Shown piece after piece: positions 16,795 through 25,092 of a DNA stretch of 64,000 nt. The stretch covers positions 1 through 64,000 of the forward strand of contig JARLJW010000053.1 in NCBI GenBank assembly GCA_031290985.1, given 5' to 3'. Source of the DNA: Verrucomicrobiia bacterium. Its GTDB lineage: Bacteria; Verrucomicrobiota; Verrucomicrobiia; Limisphaerales; UBA11358. Numbering within the stretch: position 1 is the stretch's first letter; every line of letters starts with the position of its first letter. The position numbers and the translations under genes were made by a program. A model generated the notes under the pieces. That model saw nothing but the letters and a program-made list of their open reading frames with translations. It ran no database searches and was not told where the DNA came from.

Positions 16795-18048
16795 ATGAGT
16801 AAAAACATTGTCATCATCGGCGCGGGTGCGATCGGCCTTTCCACGGCTTACCACTGCGCCCGCAAGGGGCATCACGTCACCGTGGTGGAACGCAACGGCG
16901 CACAGCGCGACGGCTGCTCCTTCGGCAATGCCGGGATGATCGTACCCAGCCATTTCGTGCCGCTCGCCGCGCCCGGCATGGTGAAGCTTGGCTTGAAATG
17001 GATGCTGAACCCGGAATCACCGTTCTACATCAAGCCGCGTCTCAACGGCGAGCTGTTCGACTGGGCGCTTAAATTCTGGCGCGCCTCCACGGCGGAACAC
17101 GTCCGGCGCAGCGCGCCGTTGTTGCGGGACTTGAGCTTCGCCAGCCGCGCCATGTTCGAGGAATTTGCCGCGCTGCCCGGCAATGACATCGGCCTGACCA
17201 CGCGCGGCCTGCTCATGCTTTGCAAAACGCAGCATGGGCTGGACGACGAGGCGAAGTTCGCCGCGCAGGCGAATCAACTCGGTGTGCCCGCTGAAGTCCT
17301 GGACGCACAACAGGTCGCCAAGCTCGACCCGGGCGTGACGATGGATGTCGCGGGGGCGGTTTATTTTCCGAAGGACGCGCACTTTACGCCGGATCGTTAC
17401 CTCGCCGCGCTGCAATCGCAATGCGAAAAGCTGGAGGTTCATTTCAAATGGGACACGGAAGTGACCGGGCTGGAAACGGAACGCGGAACGATCACCGCCG
17501 TCGACACCTTGCACGGTGAATTTTTGGCCGATGAGGTGGTGTTATGCGGCGGCTCCTGGTCGCCACAACTGGTCCGGGAACTGGGGTTGAAGATTCCCAT
17601 CCAGGCCGGCAAAGGCTACAGCCTTACCCTCACACAGCCGCGCGAACTGCCGCAGCTTTGCGCCATCTTCACCGAGGCGCGCATGGCGGTCACGCCGATG
17701 GGTCCGTCCCTGCGCTTTGGCGGCACGATGGAGATCGCCGGGCTGAACGAGGACATCAACCCGGCGCGCGTGCTGGGCATCATCAAATCCGTGCCGAAAT
17801 ATTTTCCGAAGTTCACGCCGCCGGATTTTGCGGGCATCGAACCCTGGCGCGGGCTGCGGCCACGTTCGCCGGACGGGCTGCCGTATCTCGGCCGCACCGC
17901 GAAGTTTTCCAACCTCATCCTCGCCACCGGCCACGCGATGATGGGCATGAGCCTGAGCCCCGTGACCGGCCGGATCGTGAGCGAGACTGTCAGCGGTGAA
18001 AAACCGCAGTTCGATTTGGGCCGGCTGTCGCCGGACCGTTACGCGTGA
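16795..18048 (+). CDS. FAD-dependent D-amino-acid oxidoreductase (DadA-like), probable D-hydroxyproline dehydrogenase
   Basis: 417 residues of the DAO/DadA family. The N-terminal dinucleotide-binding motif is IVIIGAGAIGLSTAYHCARK with Glu of VVERN at the end of beta-2; the C-terminal FAD motif LILATGHAMMGMSLSPVTG is intact. There is no membrane segment. With the epimerase upstream it would oxidise cis-4-hydroxy-D-proline to 1-pyrroline-4-hydroxy-2-carboxylate, the substrate of the DapA-family enzyme at 11527. The last pathway enzyme, 2-oxoglutarate semialdehyde dehydrogenase, is not in this window. Confidence 0.88.
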   Translation: MSKNIVIIGAGAIGLSTAYHCARKGHHVTVVERNGAQRDGCSFGNAGMIVPSHFVPLAAPGMVKLGLKWMLNPESPFYIKPRLNGELFDWALKFWRASTAEHVRRSAPLLRDLSFASRAMFEEFAALPGNDIGLTTRGLLMLCKTQHGLDDEAKFAAQANQLGVPAEVLDAQQVAKLDPGVTMDVAGAVYFPKDAHFTPDRYLAALQSQCEKLEVHFKWDTEVTGLETERGTITAVDTLHGEFLADEVVLCGGSWSPQLVRELGLKIPIQAGKGYSLTLTQPRELPQLCAIFTEARMAVTPMGPSLRFGGTMEIAGLNEDINPARVLGIIKSVPKYFPKFTPPDFAGIEPWRGLRPRSPDGLPYLGRTAKFSNLILATGHAMMGMSLSPVTGRIVSETVSGEKPQFDLGRLSPDRYA

Positions 18049-18056
18049 GTGGATTG

Positions 18057-18225
18057 GTAGAGGCAGGCATCCTGCCTGCCGTAGAGCCGGGCTTCCAGCC
18101 CGGCGGATAAAACCTTACAAAAGACGAAAGACTTTGGAATGTTCGCGAGTTGTTGCCAAGGCCACGATTTTTCCGGGCGGCAGGGATGCCGCCCTCTACG
18201 TCAGGCAGGATGCCTGACGCTACAC
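18057..18225. repeat. REP-like cluster of four hairpins, copy 1
   Basis: Four imperfect palindromes in two pairs: GGCAGGCATCCTGCCTGCC, GCCGGGCTTCCAGCCCGGC, then after about 70 bases GGGCGGCAGGGATGCCGCCC and GTCAGGCAGGATGCCTGAC. The right pair is identical over some 50 bases to 28216-28268. It lies between convergently transcribed genes and may act as a bidirectional terminator or transcript stabiliser. Confidence 0.8.
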
Positions 18226-18252
18226 CCGCTCTTCCGTGCGATAGCTTCAGGT

Positions 18253-19461
18253 TCAAACCGGCTTCCAGCGGCGGTGCATCCAGATCCATTGTTCAGGGTG
18301 GCGGAGGAGCATCCGCTCCAGCGCGGCATTGTAAGCGCGGGTGTTCTGCCGGATGGCTTCGCCGGCATTTTCGCACTCGATGAGCGGCAGCGGGTCCTCG
18401 AAGCGCAGCACGTGGGTGCCGTCCGGTTCGCGCCAGCTACAGGCCGGGATGACCGGCGCGCCGGTGCTCAGCGCGAGCAGCGCGGGGCTTTTGAACGTGC
18501 TCGCCGGGTGGCCAAAAAAATCAACCACGACGCCGTCCTTTTTGATGGCAAACTGGTCGAAGACGTAGACGATGGCCGCGCCGCCGGCCAGCAGCTTGAG
18601 CACCTCATCCAGCGAACCGCGCTTGGCCAGCGTGCCGAACCCGGCCCGGCGGAAACGGCGGGTGATGAGCTGGTTGAACCATTCCGGCTTGAGCGGCCGC
18701 CGCACGAAGTGGAACAGCCCCTTGAACTGCGGAAATTGCGTGATGCCCGCGACGGTGGACACCTCCCAGTTGCCAAAGTGCCCGGTCAACAGGATCAAGC
18801 CCTTCCCCTGCTCATGCGCGCGCAGGGGTGATTCCATGTTCTCGACCCGGATGAACGCCCGCTTTTTTTTGGCCGACATGAACGGCAGGCGGATGAACTC
18901 GATGAGAAAAAGGAGGTAATGCGCATAATACGCCTGCACCAGCCGGAGCACCTCGGCCTCCGGCAGCACATCGCCGAAGACGCGGCGGAAATTTTCCAGC
19001 ACCAGTTTGCGGCGGTACGGAAGCAGATGATAAAACAGCTTCCCGAACCACGGCACCTCCGTGCGGCGCATTTCGGCCATCGCCACGGCGGACGCGCTGG
19101 TGTCCGTGTGGGTGAGCGAGAGGCGGATGGCGCCGAGACGATGCCGGTCCAGCACCGCCTGCGCCGGCGGGTTGGCGACAACCTGGGGCGCGCCGTAGGC
19201 GTCGCGGCGCACGCTGAAGTCGGTGGGTTCAAGAAGGCCCAGGCTCGTTTCGCGGGGAAATAATTTGCAGCAGGCTTCCTTCGCGGCGAAGCGGGCGGCC
19301 AGGCTTGCTGCGCGGCCGGCACCCTGCCCGGCGTCCGACAGTTCCGTGGCGGAGAAAAAACTCAGCAGCCCCTCGGGCGGCAGGTCCCGCAGCAATTTTT
19401 CGATGCGGGCGATGTCAACCGTGTCGATCCCGCAACGTGAATTGGGCGGGTCGGCGGGCAT
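18253..19461 (-). CDS. Fusion: AcpS-type phosphopantetheinyl transferase + LpxL/HtrB-like acyltransferase
   Basis: 402 residues from ATG 19461 (MPADPPNSRCGIDTVDIARI). Residues about 9-125 are a holo-ACP synthase: GIDTVDIARIEKLL and FAAKEACCKLF match the metal-binding Asp and the KEA motif. Residues about 135-400 are a lysophospholipid acyltransferase of the LpxL/HtrB type, with the HxxxxE-like catalytic motif TGHFGNWEVS and the C-terminal QWIWMHRRWKP. One protein could therefore activate the dedicated ACP and transfer its acyl product. The start codon shares one base with the preceding ketosynthase stop (TGATG). A fusion of these two domains is unusual. Confidence 0.88.
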   Translation of the reverse strand: MPADPPNSRCGIDTVDIARIEKLLRDLPPEGLLSFFSATELSDAGQGAGRAASLAARFAAKEACCKLFPRETSLGLLEPTDFSVRRDAYGAPQVVANPPAQAVLDRHRLGAIRLSLTHTDTSASAVAMAEMRRTEVPWFGKLFYHLLPYRRKLVLENFRRVFGDVLPEAEVLRLVQAYYAHYLLFLIEFIRLPFMSAKKKRAFIRVENMESPLRAHEQGKGLILLTGHFGNWEVSTVAGITQFPQFKGLFHFVRRPLKPEWFNQLITRRFRRAGFGTLAKRGSLDEVLKLLAGGAAIVYVFDQFAIKKDGVVVDFFGHPASTFKSPALLALSTGAPVIPACSWREPDGTHVLRFEDPLPLIECENAGEAIRQNTRAYNAALERMLLRHPEQWIWMHRRWKPV

Positions 19462-20735
19462 CACGGGTGGGCGCGCACCAGCACGGCGACGTTCAGGCCG
19501 CCAAAGCCGCGGCAAAGAACGAGCGCGATGTCGCTGCGCGGAGTTTGGGGGGCGGATGAAACCGTCAACGGTGCAAGCGCGGGATCGAGCGTCTGCAAGG
19601 TGGGGATGCCCGGAACAATTTTGTCGCGCAGGGCCAGCAGCGCAAACACCACATCCACGATGCCTGAAGCCGCGATAAGATGGCCGTAGGCCCACTTAAA
19701 GCCGGTGACCGGCGGCATGGCTTCGCCAAAAACATGTCGCAACGCGTTCGCCTCGGAGGCGTCCGAAGCCGGCGTGCCGTTGGCGTGCGCCACGACCAGG
19801 CCGACCTGGGCGGGCGTGATCCCGGCATCGGCCAGCGCCAGTTCGATGGCGCGGCTCAAGCCATCGCCATCCGGGCGGAGCCGGAGCACGCCGGTCGCCT
19901 CGGTCACGCAGCCCGAGCCGAGAAATTCACCAAAGATCGCAGCGCCACGGGCTTGGGCGTCCGCGGCCTTTTCCAGCACCACGCTGGCCGCGCCCTCGCC
20001 GAAAATGGTCCCGTCCCGGCGCTGGTCGAACGGACGCACGGTTTCCGCCGCCATCAAGCCGAGCCGCATGAAGTGCAGCACGGATTCCGGTTCGCACGGG
20101 GTGTCGTGGCCGACGGCGATGGCGCGGTCGGCCTCGTTGGCGCGGAGGGTCGCCGCGGCTTCCGCGAGCGCGAGAATGCCGCCGGCGCAGTGGTTGGTGA
20201 CGCAGGCGTTCGCGCCCTTGAAATTATAGCGGATGCCCACGTGGCACAGCACGTTGTTCGGCAGGTTCCGCAGCAGCCACATGGGGTTGACCGATTCGCT
20301 GAACTGCCCGCCGAATTTGTTCAGGTCACCATCGGCCGCCGCGAGCGCGGGGTAGAAATCGTAGTTGCACCCGTAATTGGCCGCGCCGGAACCGGCGTAG
20401 ATGCCGCTGCGGTCGCTGAACTGCACGGCCGCCGCCGGATCAAGCGATTCGCGATGGCCCAGCAGGCCGGATTGCTGCACGGCGCAGTTCGCCGCGTAAA
20501 GGCCGAACAGGTCGGTGCGGGAAATCATCTTGTGCAGCTTGCGGTCCTCGACGAGCGTGCGGTTGTCCACGCCGGTGACCTCCGCCGCCATTTTGAGCGG
20601 CCAGCGGCTGACGTCCCACGAGGTGATTTCCTTGATGCTGGATTGGCCGTGGCGGATGGCGTCCCAAATGCCATCCACTTTCAAGCCGGCACCGCAAACG
20701 ACGCCAAGTCCGGTGAAGACGATCTGCGGATTCAT
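19461..20735 (-). CDS. Beta-ketoacyl-ACP synthase II-like (second ketosynthase)
   Basis: 424 residues from ATG 20735, overlapping the previous ketosynthase by 4 bases (ATGA); the frame extends upstream only inside that gene. Thiolase fold. The catalytic Cys-His-His triad can be aligned: Cys in ACVTNHCAGGILALAEA, His in VVAHANGTPASD, His in KWAYGHLIAASG. The loop around the nucleophile (NHCAGG rather than TACASG) is atypical, so chain-length or substrate preference probably differs from its partner. It is not a chain-length factor, because Cys is retained. Confidence 0.85.
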   Translation of the reverse strand: MNPQIVFTGLGVVCGAGLKVDGIWDAIRHGQSSIKEITSWDVSRWPLKMAAEVTGVDNRTLVEDRKLHKMISRTDLFGLYAANCAVQQSGLLGHRESLDPAAAVQFSDRSGIYAGSGAANYGCNYDFYPALAAADGDLNKFGGQFSESVNPMWLLRNLPNNVLCHVGIRYNFKGANACVTNHCAGGILALAEAAATLRANEADRAIAVGHDTPCEPESVLHFMRLGLMAAETVRPFDQRRDGTIFGEGAASVVLEKAADAQARGAAIFGEFLGSGCVTEATGVLRLRPDGDGLSRAIELALADAGITPAQVGLVVAHANGTPASDASEANALRHVFGEAMPPVTGFKWAYGHLIAASGIVDVVFALLALRDKIVPGIPTLQTLDPALAPLTVSSAPQTPRSDIALVLCRGFGGLNVAVLVRAHP

Positions 20736-22024
20736 TGGACCTCCTCCGGGTTGCGGAAAATCAGGCAACTGTTCGATCCGCCGAAGCCGAGCGAATTGGA
20801 AAGCGCGGCCCGGATGCGCATCCGCTTGGACTGGCCGCGCACGATGTTCACGTTGCAGTCCGGGTCGGGCGTATGGTAGTTGGCGTTGACGGGGGCGATG
20901 CCGTCGCGGATGGCCAGCGCGCAGACGGCAGCCTCGACCGCGCCCGCCGCCGAAATCAGATGGCCCATGCAGCTCTTGGTGGAACTCACGGCCACGTGGC
21001 CGACATGATCGCCCAGAACGGCGCGCAGGGCGGCGCACTCGCTGCGGTCGTTCATCATGGTGGAGGTGCCGTGGGCGTTCACGTAATCCAGCAGGTCCGG
21101 CGTCATCCCGGCATCGGCCAGGGCCTGCCGCATGGCCTGGATGGGGCCGTCGCCATTGGGCGGCGAATCGGTGATGCGATAGCAGCTCAGGGAATTGCCA
21201 TCGCCGGCGAACTCCGCGTAAATTTTCGCGCCGCGGGCCCGGGCGGCCTCCCAGTTTTCCAGCACCAAAAATCCCGCGCCTTCGCCGAGGACAAAGCCGT
21301 TGCGCGTGGCGTCGAACGGCCGGCTGGCTTGTTCGGGCGCGTCGTTGTCGGTGGACAACGCGCCGAGGAGGCAGAACGCCGACAAGCCGGTCGGGTTGAG
21401 CATGGAATCGAAGCCGCCGGCCAGCACGTAATCCGCCTGGCCGCGCCGCAGCACCTTCAGCGCCGTGCCGAGCGCCTGGCCGCCGGAAGCGCAGGCGGTG
21501 TGCACCGCCGTGGCGTAGCCGCGGATGCCGAAATGCCGGGTGAGCAGCGCGAGACCGGAGTTGGTCTGGTTGCGGGAGAAGGCCACCGGGTCCGCCGGAA
21601 AATCATCACTCAACAGCTTGTCGGCATGAAATTCGCCGTCGGGGGCGCTGACTTTTTGGGCCGCCTGCAGCTCGCTGAAATCCATGGCCATCATGCCGGC
21701 CCCGACGCAAAAGCCCCAGCGATGGCCGTCGTTCGCCGTCGGCCGGATGCCGGCATCGGTCAACGCCTCTTCCGCCGCGGCCAGCGCGAAGCGGTGCGGG
21801 CGCGTGGCGTGCTTGAGCAATTTTGGATTGTTGATGACGGCGGCGGCGTCAAAGTTTTTGATCTCCGCGCCGATGCGGACGGGGAAGCCGCTGGCGTCAA
21901 AATGGCGGATGGTGCCGAGGCCGCTGCGCCCGGCCTGCAGGTTGGCCCAGGTGGTTGGCGCATCGTTGCCCGCCGGCGTGACCATGCCGACGCCGGTGAT
22001 GGCGATTCTTTTACGCTGATTCAT
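20732..22024 (-). CDS. Beta-ketoacyl-ACP synthase II (FabF-like)
   Basis: 430 residues from ATG 22024 (MNQRKRIAITGVGMVTPAGN). Canonical KAS II: nucleophile in HTACASGGQALG, His in VNAHGTSTMMND, His in KSCMGHLISAAGAVEA. It condenses acyl-ACP with malonyl-ACP. It overlaps the dehydratase gene by 14 bases upstream and the second ketosynthase by 4 bases downstream, so the proteins are translationally coupled and probably made in fixed ratio. Confidence 0.92.
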   Translation of the reverse strand: MNQRKRIAITGVGMVTPAGNDAPTTWANLQAGRSGLGTIRHFDASGFPVRIGAEIKNFDAAAVINNPKLLKHATRPHRFALAAAEEALTDAGIRPTANDGHRWGFCVGAGMMAMDFSELQAAQKVSAPDGEFHADKLLSDDFPADPVAFSRNQTNSGLALLTRHFGIRGYATAVHTACASGGQALGTALKVLRRGQADYVLAGGFDSMLNPTGLSAFCLLGALSTDNDAPEQASRPFDATRNGFVLGEGAGFLVLENWEAARARGAKIYAEFAGDGNSLSCYRITDSPPNGDGPIQAMRQALADAGMTPDLLDYVNAHGTSTMMNDRSECAALRAVLGDHVGHVAVSSTKSCMGHLISAAGAVEAAVCALAIRDGIAPVNANYHTPDPDCNVNIVRGQSKRMRIRAALSNSLGFGGSNSCLIFRNPEEVQ

Positions 22025-22859
22025 GTGTATTGCTCCGCGATGAAAAAATGATCCGCGAATGGCCGGTGACCCGGTTTTCGCTCTTCGCCTCAACATGGAT
22101 GGTGATCAGTTCACCCTGTTGTTTGGCCAGCCGCGCTTCGAAGGCCAGGCTGCCGCCGGGCGGCATGAAGGCGCGCAGCTTGGAATCATTGACCCGGCGC
22201 GCGACCCAGGGCGCATGGTTGGCCGGCACCGGAACACCGGCCGCCACGCGCGCGGCCAGCTCCAGCACCTTGTGCATGAACAAGGTTCCCGGAAACACCG
22301 GGCGGCGCGGAAAATGGTCGGCGAAAAAATCCGCCTGCGCCGGCACATGCAGGGTGGCGCGCGCGGATTTACCGGGCTCAACGGCGGTAAATTCCATGGC
22401 CAGCGGGGGGATGCCGTTGAACGCGCCGGGGACCGCCCCGGCACCGCAGAGCAATTCGAACCGCTGCTTCAGCAACCGGGGATCATCGAAATCCGCCACC
22501 GGCACCATCGGCCCGACACAATGCTCCAGCGACAACACGGGCAGGCCATCCACCTTCGCCAGGGAGTTGTAGCACACGGCTTCGGCGTCGAGGCTTTCGA
22601 GGTCGCTTTCCAGTTCCAGGGTCTGGCCCGGACGGACCGGGGCGATCAATTCGATGGCCGGCGCGATGCCGGCGACCGGGCGCAGCTTGAAATCGTGCGT
22701 GGCCATCGCCGTCCACGCGGCGAGCTGGCCGCAGGCCTCGGCCACGAGCGAGCTGGGAAATTCCGCGAGGCCGGCGGGAATCTGGTAAAGGCCGCGCACC
22801 TTCAGGCCGGGACGGGTGATCCGGTCCACGAACGAAAATGCGCGAAAGTGCCCGTCCAT
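22011..22859 (-). CDS. Double-hotdog thioester dehydratase (FabA/FabZ-like)
   Basis: 282 residues, about twice the size of a single FabZ, reading as two hotdog folds. The C-terminal half (about 175-280) carries FFADHFPRRPVFPGTLFMHK, the HFPxxPxxPG motif of FabA/FabZ enzymes. The N-terminal half (1-150) is more diverged, containing SFVDRITRPGLKVRGLYQIP. It probably dehydrates 3-hydroxyacyl-ACP in the dedicated pathway. Start ATG 22859 is 13 bases after the ACP stop. Confidence 0.8.
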   Translation of the reverse strand: MDGHFRAFSFVDRITRPGLKVRGLYQIPAGLAEFPSSLVAEACGQLAAWTAMATHDFKLRPVAGIAPAIELIAPVRPGQTLELESDLESLDAEAVCYNSLAKVDGLPVLSLEHCVGPMVPVADFDDPRLLKQRFELLCGAGAVPGAFNGIPPLAMEFTAVEPGKSARATLHVPAQADFFADHFPRRPVFPGTLFMHKVLELAARVAAGVPVPANHAPWVARRVNDSKLRAFMPPGGSLAFEARLAKQQGELITIHVEAKSENRVTGHSRIIFSSRSNTHESA

Positions 22860-22872
22860 GTGGTTTGGCAGC

Positions 22873-23310
22873 TTACGCAGCCGGAGGAGCCTCGGCGGCC
22901 GCCCGCTGTTGGCGGAGGACCAGCTTGCAAAAGGTTTCCGTGGTGAACAGCTTCGGGATCTCGGCGGACTTCAAGGGGGTCTTGAAACGGTCCGCCGGGA
23001 CTTCGCTCAGGAAGACCCGCAACCGCGCCGCGCCCGCCTCGGAAATCACGCCGCCGCTTTCGAATTCAGCCTCCGAGAGCGCGCCGCGCGCCTGCTCGAC
23101 GATCTTGCCGCGGGGGATCTTCACCTTGAAGCCGCGCTCGAGGCGGAAGATGATGTCGAGAAAATCGATCGACTCCGCGCCAAGGTCGTTGATGAGCGAA
23201 GCGTCGGGCTTCACGTTCTCAACGTCGCAGCCGAGCGCGTCGGCGATCATTTCAGCCACCTTCGGGTAGATGGCCATGATTTCTTCCTGGGTGATGTTTT
23301 CGTTGCTCAT
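22873..23310 (-). CDS. Acyl carrier protein with C-terminal extension
   Basis: 145 residues. Residues 8-80 are an ACP: the phosphopantetheine serine is in DLGAESIDFLDIIFRLE (ESI in place of the usual DSL). A C-terminal tail of about 60 residues (RVFLSEVPADRFKTPL...) is absent from normal ACPs and may dock to partner enzymes. It lies between fabG and the dehydratase in one transcript. The AcpS domain encoded at the operon end is the likely activating enzyme. Confidence 0.88.
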   Translation of the reverse strand: MSNENITQEEIMAIYPKVAEMIADALGCDVENVKPDASLINDLGAESIDFLDIIFRLERGFKVKIPRGKIVEQARGALSEAEFESGGVISEAGAARLRVFLSEVPADRFKTPLKSAEIPKLFTTETFCKLVLRQQRAAAEAPPAA

Positions 23311-23322
23311 AATTTCAATCGG

Positions 23323-24087
23323 TCAATCCATCTTGAAGCCGCCATCCACGTGCAATATCTGGCCCGTGATATAATCGGCGTACTTCGAACTCAAAAACCA
23401 CACGGCATGGGCGATGTCCTCCGGCCGGCCGATGCGCTTCAATAAAATTTTCGCCTGGACCTGGTCGCCGGCCAGCTCGCGGACGGGGCGCGACATCTCC
23501 GTCTCGATGACGCCGGGCGCGACCGCGTTGACCCGGATGTTCCGCGGCGCGAGTTCCACGGCCAGCGCCTTGGTGAACGCATTGATGGCGCCCTTGCTCG
23601 CCGCGTAATTGGTCTGGCCCCGGCCGCCCTTCTCACCGGAGACGGAACTGATGTTCACGATCTTGCCCCGTCGCTTGGATATCATATGCGGGGCGACGGC
23701 GCGCGTCATGTTGAAAGTGCCGGTTACATTGGTGTCCAGCACGGCCTTCACGTCGTCGTCTTCCAGCATCGCCAGCAAATTGTCGCGGATGACGCCGGCG
23801 TTGTTGACCAGCAGATCCACCTGGCCGGTGCGTTCCACGATTTTTTCCACGAACGCGGCGCAGGCAGCGGAATCGCGCACATCCACCTTTTCGGCGGAAA
23901 TCGTTTTGCCGGGATTCGCGGAAATGACTTCCGCCGCCGCCGCCGCGTTATCGCGATAAGTAAAAATGACTTCCATCCCGGCCGCCGCGAGGATTTCGAC
24001 GATGGCGCGGCCAATTCCCCGGCTGCCGCCGGTGACAATGGCAATACCGCCGGTCAAGCCGGCGTCACTAAATTTGGGGTCGTTCAT
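23323..24087 (-). CDS. fabG: 3-oxoacyl-ACP reductase (FabG-like SDR)
   Basis: 254 residues from ATG 24087 (MNDPKFSDAGLTG); a longer upstream frame lies in the neighbouring gene. Classical SDR: nucleotide motif VTGGSRGIGRA, NNAG (LLVNNAGVIRDN), catalytic Ser in NISSVSG and YAASK. It reduces 3-ketoacyl-ACP with NADPH. The start overlaps the FabL-like stop by 4 bases (ATGA). Confidence 0.92.
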   Translation of the reverse strand: MNDPKFSDAGLTGGIAIVTGGSRGIGRAIVEILAAAGMEVIFTYRDNAAAAAEVISANPGKTISAEKVDVRDSAACAAFVEKIVERTGQVDLLVNNAGVIRDNLLAMLEDDDVKAVLDTNVTGTFNMTRAVAPHMISKRRGKIVNISSVSGEKGGRGQTNYAASKGAINAFTKALAVELAPRNIRVNAVAPGVIETEMSRPVRELAGDQVQAKILLKRIGRPEDIAHAVWFLSSKYADYITGQILHVDGGFKMD

Positions 24088-24842
24088 CCTGAAATGCAGT
24101 AACCGCCATCCACAACCAACGTGTGGCCGGTTATCATGGCTGCTTCCGGCAGACAGAGCAAGAAAACTGCATCGGCCACCTGCTCCGTGGTCAGGGTCGG
24201 TCCCAGGGGGGTGCGGCGGGCGTATTCGGCCAGCAACTGCTCGCGGTTGGGGAAATGCTTCAAGGCATCGGTGTCCACGACCCCGGCGCTGACGATGTTG
24301 ACCCGGATCTTCTTCGTATAGCCCAGTTCCTGCGCCAGCCCGCGGGCGAGCGATTCCAAGGCGGCTTTGGAAGCGCCGATGAAGGTGTAATGCGGGATGG
24401 CCCGGACGGAACCGAGGCTGGACAGGCCGATGATGCAGCCGCCCGCCGGCATGATGGGCACGGCATTTTGCGCGAGGGAGTTCAGCGCCAATGCGTTGGT
24501 CTCCATGCAGCGGCGGAAGTGCTTCAGCGTCAGCTCCATGGCCGGCTTGAGCACGCCGATGGCGGCGTTGCTGATGACGATGTCCACGTGGTCGAACTGT
24601 TTGCGAAATTCGGTGAAGGCCTCGACCAGGCTGGTGGGATCGCTGACATCCGCCTGCACGGCCAGGGCGCGGCGGCCGAGGGCGCGGATGGCCTGGCAGA
24701 GGGAATCGGCCTCCTCGTGGCTGTTGTGATAGGCGATGGCCACGTCGCAACCCGCCCCGGCGAGTTTCAACGCGCACGCGCGCCCGATGCCACGGGCGCC
24801 GCCCGTGATGAATGCGATTTTACCGGCGAGAGGTTGGTTCAT
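24084..24842 (-). CDS. fabL: Enoyl-ACP reductase III (FabL-like SDR)
   Basis: 252 residues. SDR fold with nucleotide motif ITGGARGIGRA. Instead of the YxxxK of ordinary SDRs it has YTFIGASK (Y-x6-K), the arrangement of enoyl-ACP reductases, and the segment VDTDALKHFPNREQLL closely resembles Bacillus FabL as I remember it. It therefore most likely reduces enoyl-ACP and completes the elongation cycle in this operon. First gene of the tightly coupled run; 250 bases upstream lies a methyltransferase gene in the same direction, with an inverted-repeat element between. Confidence 0.85.
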   Translation of the reverse strand: MNQPLAGKIAFITGGARGIGRACALKLAGAGCDVAIAYHNSHEEADSLCQAIRALGRRALAVQADVSDPTSLVEAFTEFRKQFDHVDIVISNAAIGVLKPAMELTLKHFRRCMETNALALNSLAQNAVPIMPAGGCIIGLSSLGSVRAIPHYTFIGASKAALESLARGLAQELGYTKKIRVNIVSAGVVDTDALKHFPNREQLLAEYARRTPLGPTLTTEQVADAVFLLCLPEAAMITGHTLVVDGGYCISG

Positions 24843-24932
24843 TATTAATTATGTTGAGGACATTAAATCCTGTGGCGCAACCGGATTGCCAGCGAAAAAT
24901 TCCGGTGGCGGGCCAAAATTAGGGTGTATTTT

Positions 24933-25049
24933 CAAAATACGGAGTGCGGCCGTCCCGGCCGCAGCCATTTCCAAAGTGCGGAAGGCTTGCGTACATTTCA
25001 CACGGCCTGATTGACGATAGTTGCTGCGCCCGGGGACGGGCGCACTCCG
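24933..25049. repeat. Bipartite inverted-repeat element, copy 2
   Basis: The left arm from 24940 (CGGAGTGCGGCCGTCCC, then GGCCGCAGCCA) faces the right arm 25021-25049 (TTGCTGCGCCCGGGGACGGG). The right arm is identical to that of copy 1 at 9222-9250. It separates the coupled fatty-acid run from the three upstream lipid-related genes. Confidence 0.78.
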
Positions 25050-25092
25050 TCAACCGCGGGTTTTGATTTTGTAAACACGCCATAGTACCCGG

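Noticed and set aside
19461-20735. Second ketosynthase as inactive chain-length factor
   Set aside because: A cysteine (in NHCAGG) aligns with the nucleophile by its spacing to the conserved Asp, and both catalytic histidines remain.
19680-22051. Long plus-strand frames opposite the two ketosynthase genes
   Set aside because: Both lie antisense to convincing Cys-His-His ketosynthases and have atypical composition.
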